IMG/VR virus record: IMGVR_UViG_3300037847_002840
Coordinates: 1-22,183 of that record
Source: a virus
DNA: 22,183 nucleotides
Strand: one strand, 5' to 3'
Part shown: positions 21,876-22,183 of the stretch, in pieces
How positions within the stretch are numbered: position 1 is the first letter of the stretch
How the letters are laid out: the number at the start of each line of letters is the position of its first letter
Made by a program: the position numbers and the translations under genes
Notes under the pieces: generated by a model
The model's database searches: none
Told to the model about the DNA's origin: nothing
The model's input: the letters and a program-made list of their open reading frames with translations, nothing else

Positions 21876-22130
21876 ATGGTGGTTGAAGTCTGGGCTGCAG
21901 TAGCTGGAGCGTCTGTCGGCGTAGCTTCAGCTGGACTGACGGGGATGAGTCGTCAGAGTCAGCAGGGACGTGACTCCCTGATACGCCTTACGACCGCTGT
22001 AGACAACCTAGCTAGCCGCCTTGATGTGCTTCACGCAGACATCAGGACTCGTGACCAAGAGATTTTTGCGAGACTCGCAAATCTGGAGCAGTCAGTAGCG
22101 CGATTGGAAGGGCACAGCAATAGGAACTAA
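21876..22130 (+). CDS. Membrane-anchored coiled-coil protein, divergent from the operon
   Basis: An 84-residue protein with an N-terminal hydrophobic segment (about residues 3-22, VEVWAAVAGASVGVASAGLT) and then a regular coiled coil: 'LIRLTTAVDNLASRLDVLHA', 'DIRTRDQEIFARLANLEQSV', 'ARLEGH'. Hydrophobic residues recur every 3-4 positions from about residue 35 to the end. AGAGG (21867-21871) lies four bases before the ATG. I recall small 'VEV-x-A-x-x-AGA' coiled-coil proteins in marine cyanophages with no assigned role. The layout resembles some phage spanins or holin antagonists only superficially. The 23-base gap to the minus-strand start must contain or adjoin divergent control. Confidence 0.68.
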   Translation: MVVEVWAAVAGASVGVASAGLTGMSRQSQQGRDSLIRLTTAVDNLASRLDVLHADIRTRDQEIFARLANLEQSVARLEGHSNRN

Positions 22131-22183
22131 GGTATTGATGCTGTTCAAAACAGTCTCATGCTTTTAGTACTCAAGCCCTTGGT

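Noticed and set aside
22141-22153. Hairpin CTGTT-CAA-AACAG near the right edge
   Set aside because: A 5-bp A/T-rich stem with no T run is too weak to call a terminator.
1-22183. tRNA genes, attachment sites, integrase, CRISPR, insertion sequences
   Set aside because: No cloverleaf-like stretch, array of spaced repeats or transposase/integrase motif was seen on reading both strands. Short attachment cores cannot be recognised without the host genome.

Overview
The window is a contiguous piece of a tailed-phage genome (free phage or prophage). From the capsid gene to the tail tip it follows the gene order of lambda-like siphophages: major capsid protein (cut by the left edge), a small capsid-associated protein, FII-like head-tail joining protein, U-like tail terminator, tail tube, G/GT chaperones made by a -1 frameshift, tape measure, then M, L, K (here split into two genes), I and J. 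The host is inferred to be a marine picocyanobacterium (Synechococcus or Prochlorococcus type). This rests on remembered resemblance of the fibre N-termini and of the whole cassette of small proteins at 15.8-22.1 kb to cyanophage genes. It is not proven by any host gene in the window.

Region 1 (1-3.9 kb) holds the end of the head genes, the head-tail joint and the tail tube. It is punctuated by strong hairpins after the capsid, the 125-aa protein and the tube gene, where virion copy number should fall sharply. Region 2 (3.9-14.3 kb) is one tightly overlapping tail operon. Most junctions share 1-30 bases. It contains a canonical GGGAAAC slippery heptamer directly before the G stop codon, and a tail protein I more than twice the usual length with a duplicated C-terminal domain. 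Region 3 (14.3-17.4 kb) carries appendage genes: a fibre ending in a self-cleaving S74 chaperone and a second fibre sharing a repeated module with the first, with a small cyanophage-type protein between them.

Region 4 (17.4-22.1 kb) is an accessory cassette of small genes. A plus-strand run encodes two single-span membrane proteins, a very basic 41-aa protein, a secreted barrel-like protein ending in Phe, and a DUF3310 protein. A lone minus-strand gene shares its start CATG with a plus-strand gene. A minus-strand operon of four genes joined by ATGA overlaps encodes one membrane protein and three proteins with Sec signal peptides. This secreted set is the least understood part of the window.

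There is no stretch over 300 bases without a gene. I saw no tRNA, rRNA, CRISPR array, insertion sequence, integrase, attachment site, replication gene or recognisable endolysin, and no promoter I would defend. The last 53 bases (22131-22183) hold nothing I can name.
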